DNA from: Akebia trifoliata
Taxonomy: Eukaryota; Streptophyta; Magnoliopsida; Ranunculales; Lardizabalaceae
Assembly: GCA_017979445.1 (NCBI GenBank)
Contig: CM030707.1
Coordinates: forward strand, 19,148,586 to 19,212,585
Reading direction: 5' to 3'
DNA: 64,000 bases
Shown here: piece by piece, positions 1-20,310 of the stretch
Numbering within the stretch: position 1 is the first letter of the stretch
Layout of the letters: every line of letters starts with the position of its first letter
Program-made: the position numbers and the translations under genes
The notes under the pieces: generated by a model
The model's input: the letters and a program-made list of their open reading frames with translations, nothing else
Database searches by the model: none
Told to the model about the DNA's origin: nothing

Positions 1-9686
<9,686 letters not shown>

Positions 9687-10254
9687 AAATATGCTTAGTT
9701 AGTATCACAGACACTTAACATTTTCTACCATCTATACGATTCTTCTTGACTTGCTCTCCACCTCATCCAGGTACCCACCCTGATGGAACAAATAGCTATA
9801 TAAAGTCAAAACACAAACTTAACATGAACAAGAAAAATATACAAGATAATAGAGCAGCTTAGCTCCTTTATTTTTATTTTTAAAGGTAAAATTTTTATTA
9901 ATGAGAAAGAAAGGGAGGCTGAGACAGCCACCCAACATTTTTTTTTTTCTTTTCTAGTAAGTAAAAGAAATACATGAAGATCATTTGGGAAGAAAATTAA
10001 CATGGTCTAGTGTTGATTGAAAACCTCCAACATATCAATGACACTGCTATAACTAGAATTACAGATTGAGGAATGTGACCTCTGCAGTTCCTTTTATTTG
10101 GAAAAAGTTCATTGAAATGTCCATCAGTTATTTAATTTTGTATTTCAGTCAAAGGAATTATGCATCTCAGATGGCTACAAAAAGAGAAAACAAGAAACTG
10201 ATATAACAAGAGCAAAGGAAGAAGGGAGGTGGAAAAGAAGAGATTCTTTTCTGT

Positions 10255-10832
10255 TACAGTACTAAACATATCGAAAGTCAAGGTTTTTATATGAATATTT
10301 AGGAAGCCAGTACAAGAGATGATGGTTGAATAGTGGTTTTAAATGTCAACTTAATTATATTTCCTTAGAATCTAAGGCTGAGAAGAGGTTTCAGGGAGTA
10401 TTGTTGTTGGTAGGTGGCTTAACCACATTTTCGTGGCTTTAATTTCATAAAGCTTGGGAAAGGGGCCATTTCCTCCTATTATTATTTCCCCACCCCTGTT
10501 TTGAATGATTTGTTCAACAACATACCCGGTGGAAGGAAATCCCTTCATAAATGGGGTGGAGTCGAACGCTGCCTCCTTAATAAGGGGCTCGATGAGTGTG
10601 GCGAGATCGTCCTTAAGAGTCTCCCTCTTCTCTAAGAAAGAAAAAAAGAAGTCCCTCTTTTATTGTCCGACATGCCTTGTCGTAGTGGAGCTTGTGATAC
10701 AGTACTAAACACATCGAAAGTCAAGGTTTTATAACAATAAAAGAGATGATGGTCGAATAGTGGTTTTAAATCTCAACTTAATTATATTTCCTTAAACTCT
10801 AAGATTGAGAAGAGGTTTCAAGGAGTTGTTTA
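10255..10832. repeat. Pair of direct repeats, about 140-155 bp, with about 290 bp between
   Basis: 10255-10410 and 10697-10832 both run from CAGTACTAAACA through CGAAAGTCAAGG and AATAGTGGTTTTAAAT to GAGAAGAGGTTTCA with scattered differences. An LTR-like or duplicated arrangement with no coding content between. Confidence 0.7.
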
Positions 10833-10848
10833 GTATTATTATTATTAT

Positions 10849-10895
10849 TATTTTTTTTTTTTGGGGGGGATGGGGGGGGGGGGGGGGGGGCGGGG
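10849..10895. repeat. T-run followed by long G-run
   Basis: About 13 T, 7 G, AT, 19 G, C, 4 G on the plus strand, in the 5' intron of the GSK3 gene. The second long G homopolymer in this gene. Confidence 0.85.
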
Positions 10896-11384
10896 TGTCT
10901 AGCCAGCACCAAATTTCTTGCCAGTTCTGAGAATGAAGGTTGGCCAAGATAAGATAGGGAATTCAGTAAGCAGTTATTTCACTCGTTCTTATGTTTTTGA
11001 AGTGTCTTGAAGTTTTCTCCCCTTAAGCCCCAAAAGATTCATCACCCAAACAGAACATCGTATCAACGACTGGTTACTTCCTTCATAAAGTGTATAGGGC
11101 CTCCTCAAAATCTCTAGAGTCATTGGCTTTGTAAAATCTGATTTGATTGATGATTCTTGGATGATATTATTTCCTGTAAAAATCTGATGATTCTTGTTTT
11201 TGTCTTTGTTTTCCCCTTTGGTATGTCATCTTGATCTGCCGCTTGTATTTATTTTCTTTAATCTATCAAAAAAAAAATATTACATGAACCCCAATAGGTT
11301 ATTTATAAATAATAAGAAAATCAACCAAGACATGGAAACTAGCCTAATACAAATATTGTAATTTATCAATACTTCCAAATGTAG

Positions 11385-11988
11385 AATATCCTAATTGATA
11401 TATTCTAAATATATTATTCTCTATCACAACCTTCTATTTGTGATAAGATACACTGGCAATGATACAATATATCTCATGTACCTTAATATAATGCATCTTA
11501 TTTTCTAACACCCTCTTGCAATTGCATGGTCCTTTGAAGAAGGAATATTCAATTGGTTTCTCATAATAATTGCTCTTGATCTCATTGATTGTTATGCTAT
11601 TAGATCACCAAAAATCCAATCATGCTACTTGATGGTCACTATCTATCTGTGAAGTCCATCATCGTGCATCTCACTCTTATTTTATCTATCGGAGCTAGTG
11701 ACTTTCGAAACCAGATCTATCAGAGTCTCTCCCAAGAGCATACAAAGTAGGATTGTGCACTTTAAATGAAAGAAATCTCGTTGGAGAGATTTTAGATTTG
11801 AAAAAAAAGAAAGATCGTAAGAAATAAATGTGAAGACTTGTGAGATTTGTAAAGATATTTAATATCTTAAATGATATAATCTAAATATATCATTATCCAC
11901 CATAACATTCCATTTGTAATGAGGTATACTACCAATGATACAATGTATCTCATGCACCTTAATAAAATGTCCATCGTATTCTCTAACA
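11385..11988. mobile_element. TRIM-like pair of short direct repeats
   Basis: 11385-11512 and 11858-11988 are about 130 bp direct repeats, both running from AATATC through TCTAAATATAT, ATGATACAAT and ATCTCATG to TCTAACAC. About 345 bp of non-coding DNA separates them. The size fits a miniature LTR element, but I could not find a convincing primer-binding site. Confidence 0.5.
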
Positions 11989-13187
11989 CGTTTAATAAAC
12001 CTCGGTTCACAAACCTAAACTACCCCAAACCAATACCCTAGTTCTTATCAAGATAGTTTTTTTCCAAACCATCAAATGATATTGACCTTTGTCATTCAAG
12101 TTCTTTGTCCCTTCATAGAATTTCTTTATCAGTTTTTCCAATCACTATGCTAGGCATGCAAAAATGGAGAATGAAGTAAGATAATAAATTGGAACACTAG
12201 CTAGGGTTCTTCTGATTAGAGTTAGTTTAATTACCATGGCAAGAAAATCTATTTTCCAACAAGCAAGTTGCATCTTGAATCATTCCATCACTGAGTCCCA
12301 CATGCTTTTATAGCTAAATACCCAATGAAGGGCCCATATATGATGTTGTTACAACACCAAAGGGATAGTAGCTTAAGTCGATACACCATCACACCTAAGT
12401 GCTTTTTGTGTAATGGATAGATTCGAATTAGATGGTATCAGAACTAACACCAAATCTTGGGTTCAAATTCTAAAAGGGACAATAAGGGTATCTAAAGAGC
12501 CACTACAGAGTAGACCAACAAGGACATTAGCGAAAGAAGCCAACTAGGGGAAGAACTATTTGAGTACCCTAAAAGAAGGGTGGCAAAGTGAAAGCCACCA
12601 CAAAGTAAACCACCAAGGACGTCGACTACAGACCGCAGTGATGTGATACAACCCAAAGAGATAAGAGCCTAACTTTCTACACAATTTACATTTAGGTAAT
12701 ACGTGTATTGGTTAAGTCATATTAGAGAGGGACACAAACCCACCTTGAATACAAGTTTCACTTAACTTTCCAAGTTATCCACCTACCCCATCCCCAAAAA
12801 CTCACAATTTGTTAGATTGGTGGAAAGCACGGACACCATCTCAAGGTATATAAGGATGCGCCTTAAATACCTTACTTAAATAGAAGACTTTTACGAAAAT
12901 ATAGTATCGTCTAAAAATTGAAAATTACTAAAAGAAAAAAAATTATGGGTAAGCTGGACCTAAACCCAAGACCTCAAAGTTGTTTTGCAATGTGTCAAAC
13001 CAACTTTGTAATGTCTTTGATGACTTTTACTAATAGAAAAATTGATATCTCCATATTGGTTGAACTGCCCTTCCCTCCAAATCCACCCCACATGCACATG
13101 CACATGCATACACAAACACATACACCATTGTTTTAAAAGTTGTCTAAGACCCGAAATGACTCACTCAACTCAACTCTTCTCGATATC

Positions 13188-13500
13188 ATTGGTGAACGTG
13201 AGAGATTTCTCTATGAATTGTCCTTCACATTGGCTCATCCAAGATACAATACAACTCTTCCAATATTTTGAAAATATTGATCGAATCAATTGGGATTTGT
13301 ATTTATTGATAAAAATAGTTATTCTTTAATGAGTTAAATATTCATTGGTGAACATGCAAGATTTTCAATGTGAAATGTCCTTCACATTAGCTCATCTAAG
13401 ATACGATATAACTCATCCAATACTTTGAAAATATTGATTGAATCAATTGGATTTTGTATTTATGGATAAAAATAATTATTCTTTAGTGATTTAAATATTT
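13188..13500. repeat. Imperfect tandem duplication, period about 156 bp
   Basis: Two adjacent copies share ATTGGTGAAC, TGTCCTTCACATT, CTCATC.AAGATAC and GAATCAATTGG, ending ATTCTTTA.TGA.TTAAATATT. Divergence is perhaps 15-20 percent, so it is not recent. Confidence 0.75.
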
Positions 13501-14297
13501 ATTATCCAAACATAAATATGATTGTGTGGTTAAGAATTTTCTAATTCACCTTATATATTAATAAATATTGATAATTCTTAATATTTATTAGCCAATATGT
13601 CTCGGGCGAGTCAACTTGGTATCGATGGGGGATAAGACAAATACTGAGTTTTTAAACCATGACTCACACACTACTCTACACTCCTCATCACCCTACTAAG
13701 AAAATCTACCACAAGACTAAAAAGAGAGCATGTTTCCACTTCCCCAATGAAACGAACACTGCTCATCTGAAAACCGAGTCAACTCATCCGAGTTTTCAAA
13801 TAACTCGGCTAGTCGGATTTCGATGTTTTTGTACATGTTAATATATTTTTCAAGGTTTTAATGTGTGTGAACAATATAAAAATAACGGCAGCGTCAATTA
13901 TTCCAGATCAAAAAAAAATTATTAATTTTTTATTAAATACATATATGTTCCAATTAATGCAGAAATCGGTTTACAAGGGGTTTGACTCATCTGAGTCGGA
14001 TCGGTTTTGCCGAGTCAAAAACCATACCCACCCCCGTGTGTGCCGATCCGATCCGGGAAACAAGACCAGATCTAGAATTAAGAAAAAAAAAAAACTTAAA
14101 ATGTTTTTTTAACACTTAAATCAGTTGGAAATAAAAACAGATGATCGGTTATGCTTAAATCGTTTGTTCTAATAGAGTAGAAGAAACTAAGAAACATTTT
14201 CTATCAGAAACTTAAACCCTAGAATTCAAAAAGAAATTTAAACAGATCTGTTAAGCAAAAACTTTATTTTAGTTAATTTATTTTGTTTCTCACTGAC

Positions 14298-14450
14298 CTG
14301 AAGAAATTACGAGCAGAATTCATGCATCCCAGCTTTCTCCGAGAACAAAATTGATAGATCGACAGATGTAAAACTCATGGAATGGTTCTCTCTCTCTCTC
14401 TCTCTCTCTGCTTTTGCCTTTCGGTGTCACTGCTTCGTGTCTGCTCTGAG
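14298..14450 (-). other. SK41: Probable non-coding first exon (5' UTR) of the GSK3 gene
   Basis: On the minus strand a GA-repeat tract (14391-14410) is followed by about 90 bases ending TTTCTTCAG, then GTCAGTG, a usable 5' splice site at 14297. Plant GSK3 genes often have an intron before the start codon. The acceptor just upstream of the ATG (near 9690-9720) is weak, so the exact joint is uncertain. The 5' limit is a guess. Confidence 0.45.
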
Positions 14451-14508
14451 AAAAAAAGGTATCCAGGTGCAGTCCAGAACTCTATACTGCACTGTCGCTG
14501 GTACCTGT

Positions 14509-14530
14509 CGACGTGGAGGGATGACGTGGA
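14509..14530. promoter_or_regulatory. Paired GACGTGG (ACGT-core) motifs upstream of the GSK3 gene
   Basis: GACGTGG occurs at 14510-14516 and again at 14523-14529, 13 bp apart, just upstream of the presumed first exon. ACGT cores of this form are bound by plant bZIP factors. TTTAAATA on the minus strand (14531-14538) is the nearest TATA-like sequence. Confidence 0.35.
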
Positions 14531-14539
14531 TATTTAAAA

Positions 14540-15680
14540 CATGATCAATTTTAAGAATTTTTGTTTTTTTTTAAAGTTATTTTTCACACATAATTTTAAA
14601 GGGATGGGCTATATACACCCTTTTTTTTTTGCTTTATACACCCACTTAAACGTTAAATGTCAATAATATATAAGTACGTAAATACTCTTTTATGGGTTCG
14701 TCGTGAATTCAAAATTACTTCCCAAACTCCTTATTGAGTCCTTATTTGTAATTTAAAATATTGATTAAATTTTTGTTAAAGATTAAATAGTAAAAAATGG
14801 TTATTTTATAATTTTGAAAACAATCAACATGATTATAGGGCGGTGGATTCAAAATTTCTTGTGTTTTTATCAAAATGACCTTGATTATATTAAGTTTAAA
14901 TGAAAAAAATTAGGGTATTTGAGAGATCCGAAATTTGGAGCGAACCACATTTATATCCCGCCCTCTCATTATAATAGTAAAGATATATAACAATTTATAT
15001 ATATATATGGAAGTAGAGGCACCTTAAAATAAAATAATAAAACCTAATTAATATAGAATTGTAATTGCCTAAGTATTTATCTAAATAAGATAATTCATCT
15101 TAATTAGAAAAAAGCTTCTTTTATTGAGATTATTTCGTTTATAAACTCAAATCATGTCATTTGACATAATAAATAGATCTAATGCATATATCGACACATG
15201 CACCAATATGATTTTTGTTTTGATATGTACTATATCGTACATACATCAATATTAAAATTTTGTGTGCCTCACAGAGTGATATTCTATCCTCCAACAGGTA
15301 AATCAGCAAATTACAGAGATCCAACAATCTTTATTTGTAGTAAATGATAGTAATTATAAGATCAACTATATAACTATTTTCATAAATATTAAAAATACGA
15401 GGTGGGATGAATAATTTTAGCAAAATAGGTAGTTGTTTAAATAATTTTCTCTAGAATTAAAGACTACATACATGGAATACCACTTTAACCATCACTCCTA
15501 TATAAAGTTTCATATTGACAATCTATTATTTTTCACTAGTAGGTGGAATGGGCAAATGCACACGTATTATAAAAATTAGGATTTATACATAATTATAATT
15601 TTTTTAAATTAGTTTACCAATTATTTAGAAAAAATAAAATAGACAAAATAATAGTATATCATATTTTATCACTTAAAATA
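14540..15680. other. AT-rich intergenic DNA, no gene seen
   Basis: Upstream of the GSK3 gene. A small TATACACCC-type inverted arrangement lies near 14607-14644. Nothing else is supported. Confidence 0.5.
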
Positions 15681-15683
15681 GAG

Positions 15684-15797
15684 AGCTATCAACACACCGA
15701 ATTTATTGTAACACACCAATTTATATGTTGGCAAAATATGCAAAAGGACTGGTGTGTTGTAAGTAAAAGTTAGCATGCCAATAGAATCTCTCTTTAA
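15684..15797. mobile_element. Diverged short MITE (GAGAG...CTCTC ends)
   Basis: The left part GAGAGCTATCAACACACC and right part CCAATAGAATCTCTC are inverted. Inside are ACACACCAA and TTGGTGTGTT-like arms. It resembles the 120 bp copies in the methyltransferase intron. Confidence 0.5.
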
Positions 15798-16550
15798 TAT
15801 AATGTAATTGCCTTTTTGTAATTTAAAATATTAAATAAGTTAATAAAATAAAATAATATTTAGGTAATTGTTAAAAACTAATTAACATAATTTTAGAGTT
15901 GTAAAATTGTTATTTTATATTGCTGGGAGTTTTTTATAATTTTAATTAGGGGGCAACTAGTTGTAGATCACCTACAACCAATTGTAGGCTATCATTAAAA
16001 AATCTCCATTGTACTTTATTGGTATGATTATACTCTCAAAGAAGGTCTTTTGTTTAATAAAACAAGAAAGAGAGCTAATGAAAAGAGATACAACATACAC
16101 ATATAAAGAAGATTAGGATGAGAGACGTAAGGCGTGATAACATTAGAGGAGAATAAGGAGAGAGGGAGAGATGAGATGAGTGGAAGTGATAGAGAAGAGG
16201 GAGATGAAGCGTTAAGAAATAGTCTAAAATATGTGAGAGAGATAGCAAATGTTGGTTTGCCATCAAATTTGTTCCTCTCTTAACAAACTAAGGTGAGAGT
16301 AAGAGTGATTAAGAGAAAAAAGAGGAAGGGCTCAGATGCCACATGATAGAGGGAAAGAAGAGTTCTCAAAAAAATAAGATTTTTTTTTAAAGATTAGTGG
16401 AAGTAACCTACGCCTTATGGTTGTTAGTTACTGATTCCTTTTAATTAACTAAGACTATTACGAAGATAACTCAATAAACAATTATTTTTGTAATTTAAAA
16501 AAACTAAGATCTATAGTTAAATGATCCTCCTTGGATTATTATATATATAT

Positions 16551-16915
16551 GGGTCCCGTTCAGCAACAAACATTTTGACAAATATTTTGGCAAAATATTT
16601 TTCAAAACATGGGTTAGAAGTTTTGGAATGGGCTGATTTTTGGTGAGGATGATCTCTACGGTGAGGAGATCATCATCACCAAAAATCAGCCCATTCCAAA
16701 ACTTTTAATCCCATAAAAAATGGTTTACAAAAACTGGACGGTCCACGATTTTTCAACTTGTAAACTGGGGCTAGAAGTTTTGGAATTGGCTGATTTTTGG
16801 TGAGGATGATCTCCTCACCGTAGAGATCATCCTCACCAAAAATCAGCCCATTCCAAAACCTCTAACCCATGTTTTGAAAAATGTTTTGTCAAAATGTTTG
16901 TTGCTGAACATTTCC
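16551..16915. mobile_element. Two-hairpin (TA)n-flanked MITE, type A ends
   Basis: Starts GGGTCCCGTTCAGCAACAAA and ends TTGTTGCTGAACATTTCC, with (TA)n on both sides. Inside are two self-complementary modules (about 16617-16702 and 16769-16866), each GGAATGGGCTGATTTTTGG / CCAAAAATCAGCCCATTCC. Their loops, TACGGTGAG and CTCACCGTA, are reverse complements. The whole element is therefore a palindrome of palindromes. Confidence 0.85.
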
Positions 16916-16930
16916 ATATATATACATATA

Positions 16931-17491
16931 GGGTAGCGATCAATGGCAAAGTTTTTGGCTCAAACACATGAGTTAGAGGTTTTGGAATGGGCTGATTTTT
17001 GGTGAGGATGATCTCTACGATGAGTAGATCATCCTCACCAAAAATCAGCCCATTCCAAAACTTCTAACCCCATAAAAAACAGTTACAAAAAATGGACGGT
17101 CCACGATTTTTCAGCTTGTAAACATGGGTCAGAAGTTTCGAAATGGCAGCCCTAAAGTTTGCCAAGTTTGGTACCAAACATTTTTTGTAAATCACTTTTG
17201 ATGGGGTTAGAAGTTTTGGAATAGGCTGATTTTTTGTGAGGATGAGATCATTCTCACAAAAAATCAGCTCATTTTGCAACTTCTAACCCTACTTTACAAG
17301 TTGAAGAATCGTTGACCGTTTAATTTTTGTAAATCACTTTAATGGGGTTAGAAGTTTTGGAATAGGATGATGATCTCCTCTTCATAGAGATCATCCTCAC
17401 AAAAAATCAACTAATTCCAAAGCTTCTAACCCATATTTTGAAAAATGTTTGACACCAAACTTGACAAACTTTATGGCTATTGAACCATCCC
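16931..17491. mobile_element. Two-hairpin family element, enlarged copy with extra hairpins
   Basis: Starts GGGTAGCGATCAATGGCAAA, ends TTATGGCTATTGAACCATCCC, and is followed by a long (TA)n. It has at least three GATTTTTGGTGAGG-type hairpin modules where the others have two. It joins the preceding element through about 15 bp of TA-rich sequence. Confidence 0.75.
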
Positions 17492-18362
17492 ATATATATA
17501 TATATATATATATATATTAAGATTAAATTTTCCTATAAAAAAAGATTAAATTTATAAGTGGGGGCATTTTTTGTCAATTAAATCTTTGTACCAACAAAAA
17601 TCTATTATAAAAGTAATCATAAATATAAAAAATGAGTTGTGATAATTTGACTAAAAAAATCACTCAAAATCCACCCAACTGATGTGGCATTTGGATAGAC
17701 CCATAGATTTTTTTTCTCGAGATACACAAGTAAATATTTATGAATTGCAATTGAGTGAATTTTGAATATCTTTTTTGTTTTTTTTAGTTTGATTATCATT
17801 ATTTATATGTGATGTGAGGTCCAATCTTGAAGTCACTTCAACATTATTCTTCGTGAGTCGTGTTGGGGTGACCTCACATCGCACATCTTGATGTGAGGAG
17901 GTACATGAGGTCCAGGTCTGAAGGCTGGACCGTAGCTCCAGAGAAGCTGTGGTTCTTATAGGTATGATCAATCTGCGCGGGCCTGATACAATTGGACGGT
18001 TATTAGACATCGTTTTCCAACAGTCTAAAAAGAAAACAACATAAGTCTATGATTAAAGTGTAGGACCCACGTCTATTAGACCTAGTGATATACGCGTACT
18101 TGAATTATTGTAGATAAGGACACATTTGTTGGGTTTTTGGGCCCACAAGCCAGCCAAGATACTGGATCCAAGCCTGATTTGGTTTGACCCTGATCTGGAA
18201 ATATGACCCGCCCACAAATGCCACATAGCATATAAGATGAGGGTAGTATTTGGTCTTTTTTCACTAGTCTATAAATGAAGACCAAAGTCCAAGGTGCAAG
18301 CCATCAATTTGAAAAGTTAAAGAGAGATTCTCAAAGGAAAATCCTGAGGAGACTTTGCTTTT
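17492..18362. other. Intergenic, no gene seen
   Basis: Begins with a (TA)n run (17492-17518). A palindromic stretch about TGACCTCACATC (17865-17900) is visible. Reading frames here are short and unlike any protein I know. Confidence 0.4.
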
Positions 18363-18478
18363 CACTGTGATTCTCATTGTGTTGATGTGATATGTGTTTT
18401 CTCGAGATACAAGTAAATAGAATCTACGATTATGTGGGCACCTCCACGTCAGAAATATGAGAATCGCAATGTCACCCA
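18363..18478. mobile_element. MITE with CACTGTGATTCTCA inverted ends, copy 1
   Basis: Left CACTGTGATTCTCATTGTG and right CCACGTCAGAAATATGAGAA followed by TCGCAATGTCACCC are inverted repeats. A second copy with longer arms is at 60674-60830. Confidence 0.6.
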
Positions 18479-19617
18479 ATGACTACTCAATCTCAAATAT
18501 TATCAAAATATGGAGGGGTATACAAAAAAAAAAAAAAAAACCCTTATTGATAGAGTCGGCTAGGTTCGTTGCACTTCATGAACCTAATGCAAACTGTACC
18601 GCAAATTGATTCGATTTCAACTGGTTAGTAGTTCAGTACACAATTAATGAATGGGGCACACAGGTAGACCCCATGAATGATTGAACCCAACTCCATTATA
18701 ATGAATTAGAAGCCCCAGGGGATTTGTTTAGCAGTAAAACTAGCAACAAGGATTTGTTCCCTTTAATCATGTATTCGAAATTGAGTGACATTTTGCTTAT
18801 TACACCTTAAGAAACTTTTGTAGGGTCAAGACCGTGCATTTGTTGAGACTAAATTTATCCCAAAGGGTGTGAGGATACTGGATACCCTATGATATCAAAA
18901 AAAAGAATACAATGAATTGAAATACAATAAGTTTGATTGGTTATTTATTGGATTCAAGCATCTTTATAAGTTATTTCTAGCTAAATTATGCATAATGGTC
19001 AACCTACTGATGTGGGGGAGTCAATTGGTGATGTGGTAGTTCATCTCAAGGTGATTGCTGATGATGATGTGAAGAGTGCTTTTTTTCGAAAAAAAATATT
19101 TGAAAATAATTTTGTTTTTCTTCGCAATCATAAAAATGGCATTGGGACCTAGTTGGATCCTTTGGAAAGAAGTTGATTTGGAGGAGGAAAAGGTTTTGGC
19201 CTCATTTGGAGGGATAAAAGAGAGGATATAGGTACCAATGCCATATAGAACCTATATTTTTTGTTAATAAAAATTTGTGCTAAGCGACAATGAACCAATG
19301 CCTTGGCACTGCAAGTATTGAAAAAGAAAGAGTGATTGGTTAGGTGGAGAGAAATTTTTGAGTGGATTTAAGTTCTTGGATTTTAACTTTGTCTTCGTAC
19401 ACATAGTGTCATGCCATTGGATTTTTTGTTAACAACAAATCCCGGTTCTGTTAGATGTATTTCCAAAGCGTCGTCGCACGAACGCATGAGGTAGCTAAGG
19501 AAGGAAGTCAATTCCTCTTTCATATCTTTATTAGAACCTATGTCAAGATCCAAGTTGAATTTTTCAAAATATTGTAGAAATTTGTGACACTTTCGATCTT
19601 TCAATAATGTAAATAAT

Positions 19618-19877
19618 CACTATGTGAAAACTGAAAATTTTAACAAAAAAATTCGACGGGTCAAAGCCCACAAATTTTAGAAAGCAAATTTTGATGGCCT
19701 ATGGCCGTTGAAATTTTTGATGATCCCTAATTCGACAGCTTAGAGTCATCAAATTTCTCTCATCCTCCATTAATTTAATGGTTGCGGTCCATCAAGTTTT
19801 ATGACACCTTGGTCCATCAAGTTTTATGAAATTCGACGGCCTTGGGCTGTCAAATATAGGTTTTTTTTCACGTTGTG
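19618..19877. mobile_element. 260 bp CACTA-type MITE with AAT target-site duplication
   Basis: Left end CACTATGTGAAAA, right end TTTTCACGTTGTG, each flanked by AAT (19615-19617 and 19878-19880). Plant CACTA transposons (En/Spm) have CACTA ends and 3 bp duplications. Inside, TTCGACGG... and GACGGCCTTGGGCTGTCAAA repeat near both ends as subterminal motifs. There is no transposase, so it must have been moved in trans. Confidence 0.82.
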
Positions 19878-20059
19878 AATGTCGATTTGGGAGGAGGGGG
19901 CTTCAAAGAAGATTTGTGTATAGCTAGAGATGCTTGTTTGATCTACACTAGAAGATGTATCCGGACAGAGTTAAATTAGAGGTTTCATGTGTCTTACAAC
20001 ATGGGGAGGATCCTCTATCTTTGGGTATGTTTATCATTGATTCCATCTCCTACTACGTG

Positions 20060-20310
20060 GGCCTAAACAAGTAGGTTGAATGCAATAAAGTGGTAAGGTT
20101 CTATGGTTCAAGAAGAGATTCAATGCCTAGTCATTTGATATTTGCAGACAATCTTTTTATGTTTTTTTAAAGCTACAAAAGATCATTGGAGAATATCAAG
20201 AGATTTTTCTAGGAAGATAAAATTGTGTCTAGTCAACAAATTAGTATTGAAAAGAACAAACTTTCATGGCAGAAAAACTCATACTGACTGAGTTCTAATT
20301 GTGAGCGATG
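20060..20310 (+). mobile_element. LINE reverse-transcriptase fragment
   Basis: The plus-strand frame around 20131-20175 reads MPSHLIFADNLFMFF, followed by RSLENIKRFF and QQISIEKNKLS across stops. Plant L1 RT reads PSHLLFADDIMLF...LxxFxxxSGQxxNxxKS. The second catalytic Asp of FADD is N here. It is a dead fragment. Confidence 0.65.
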
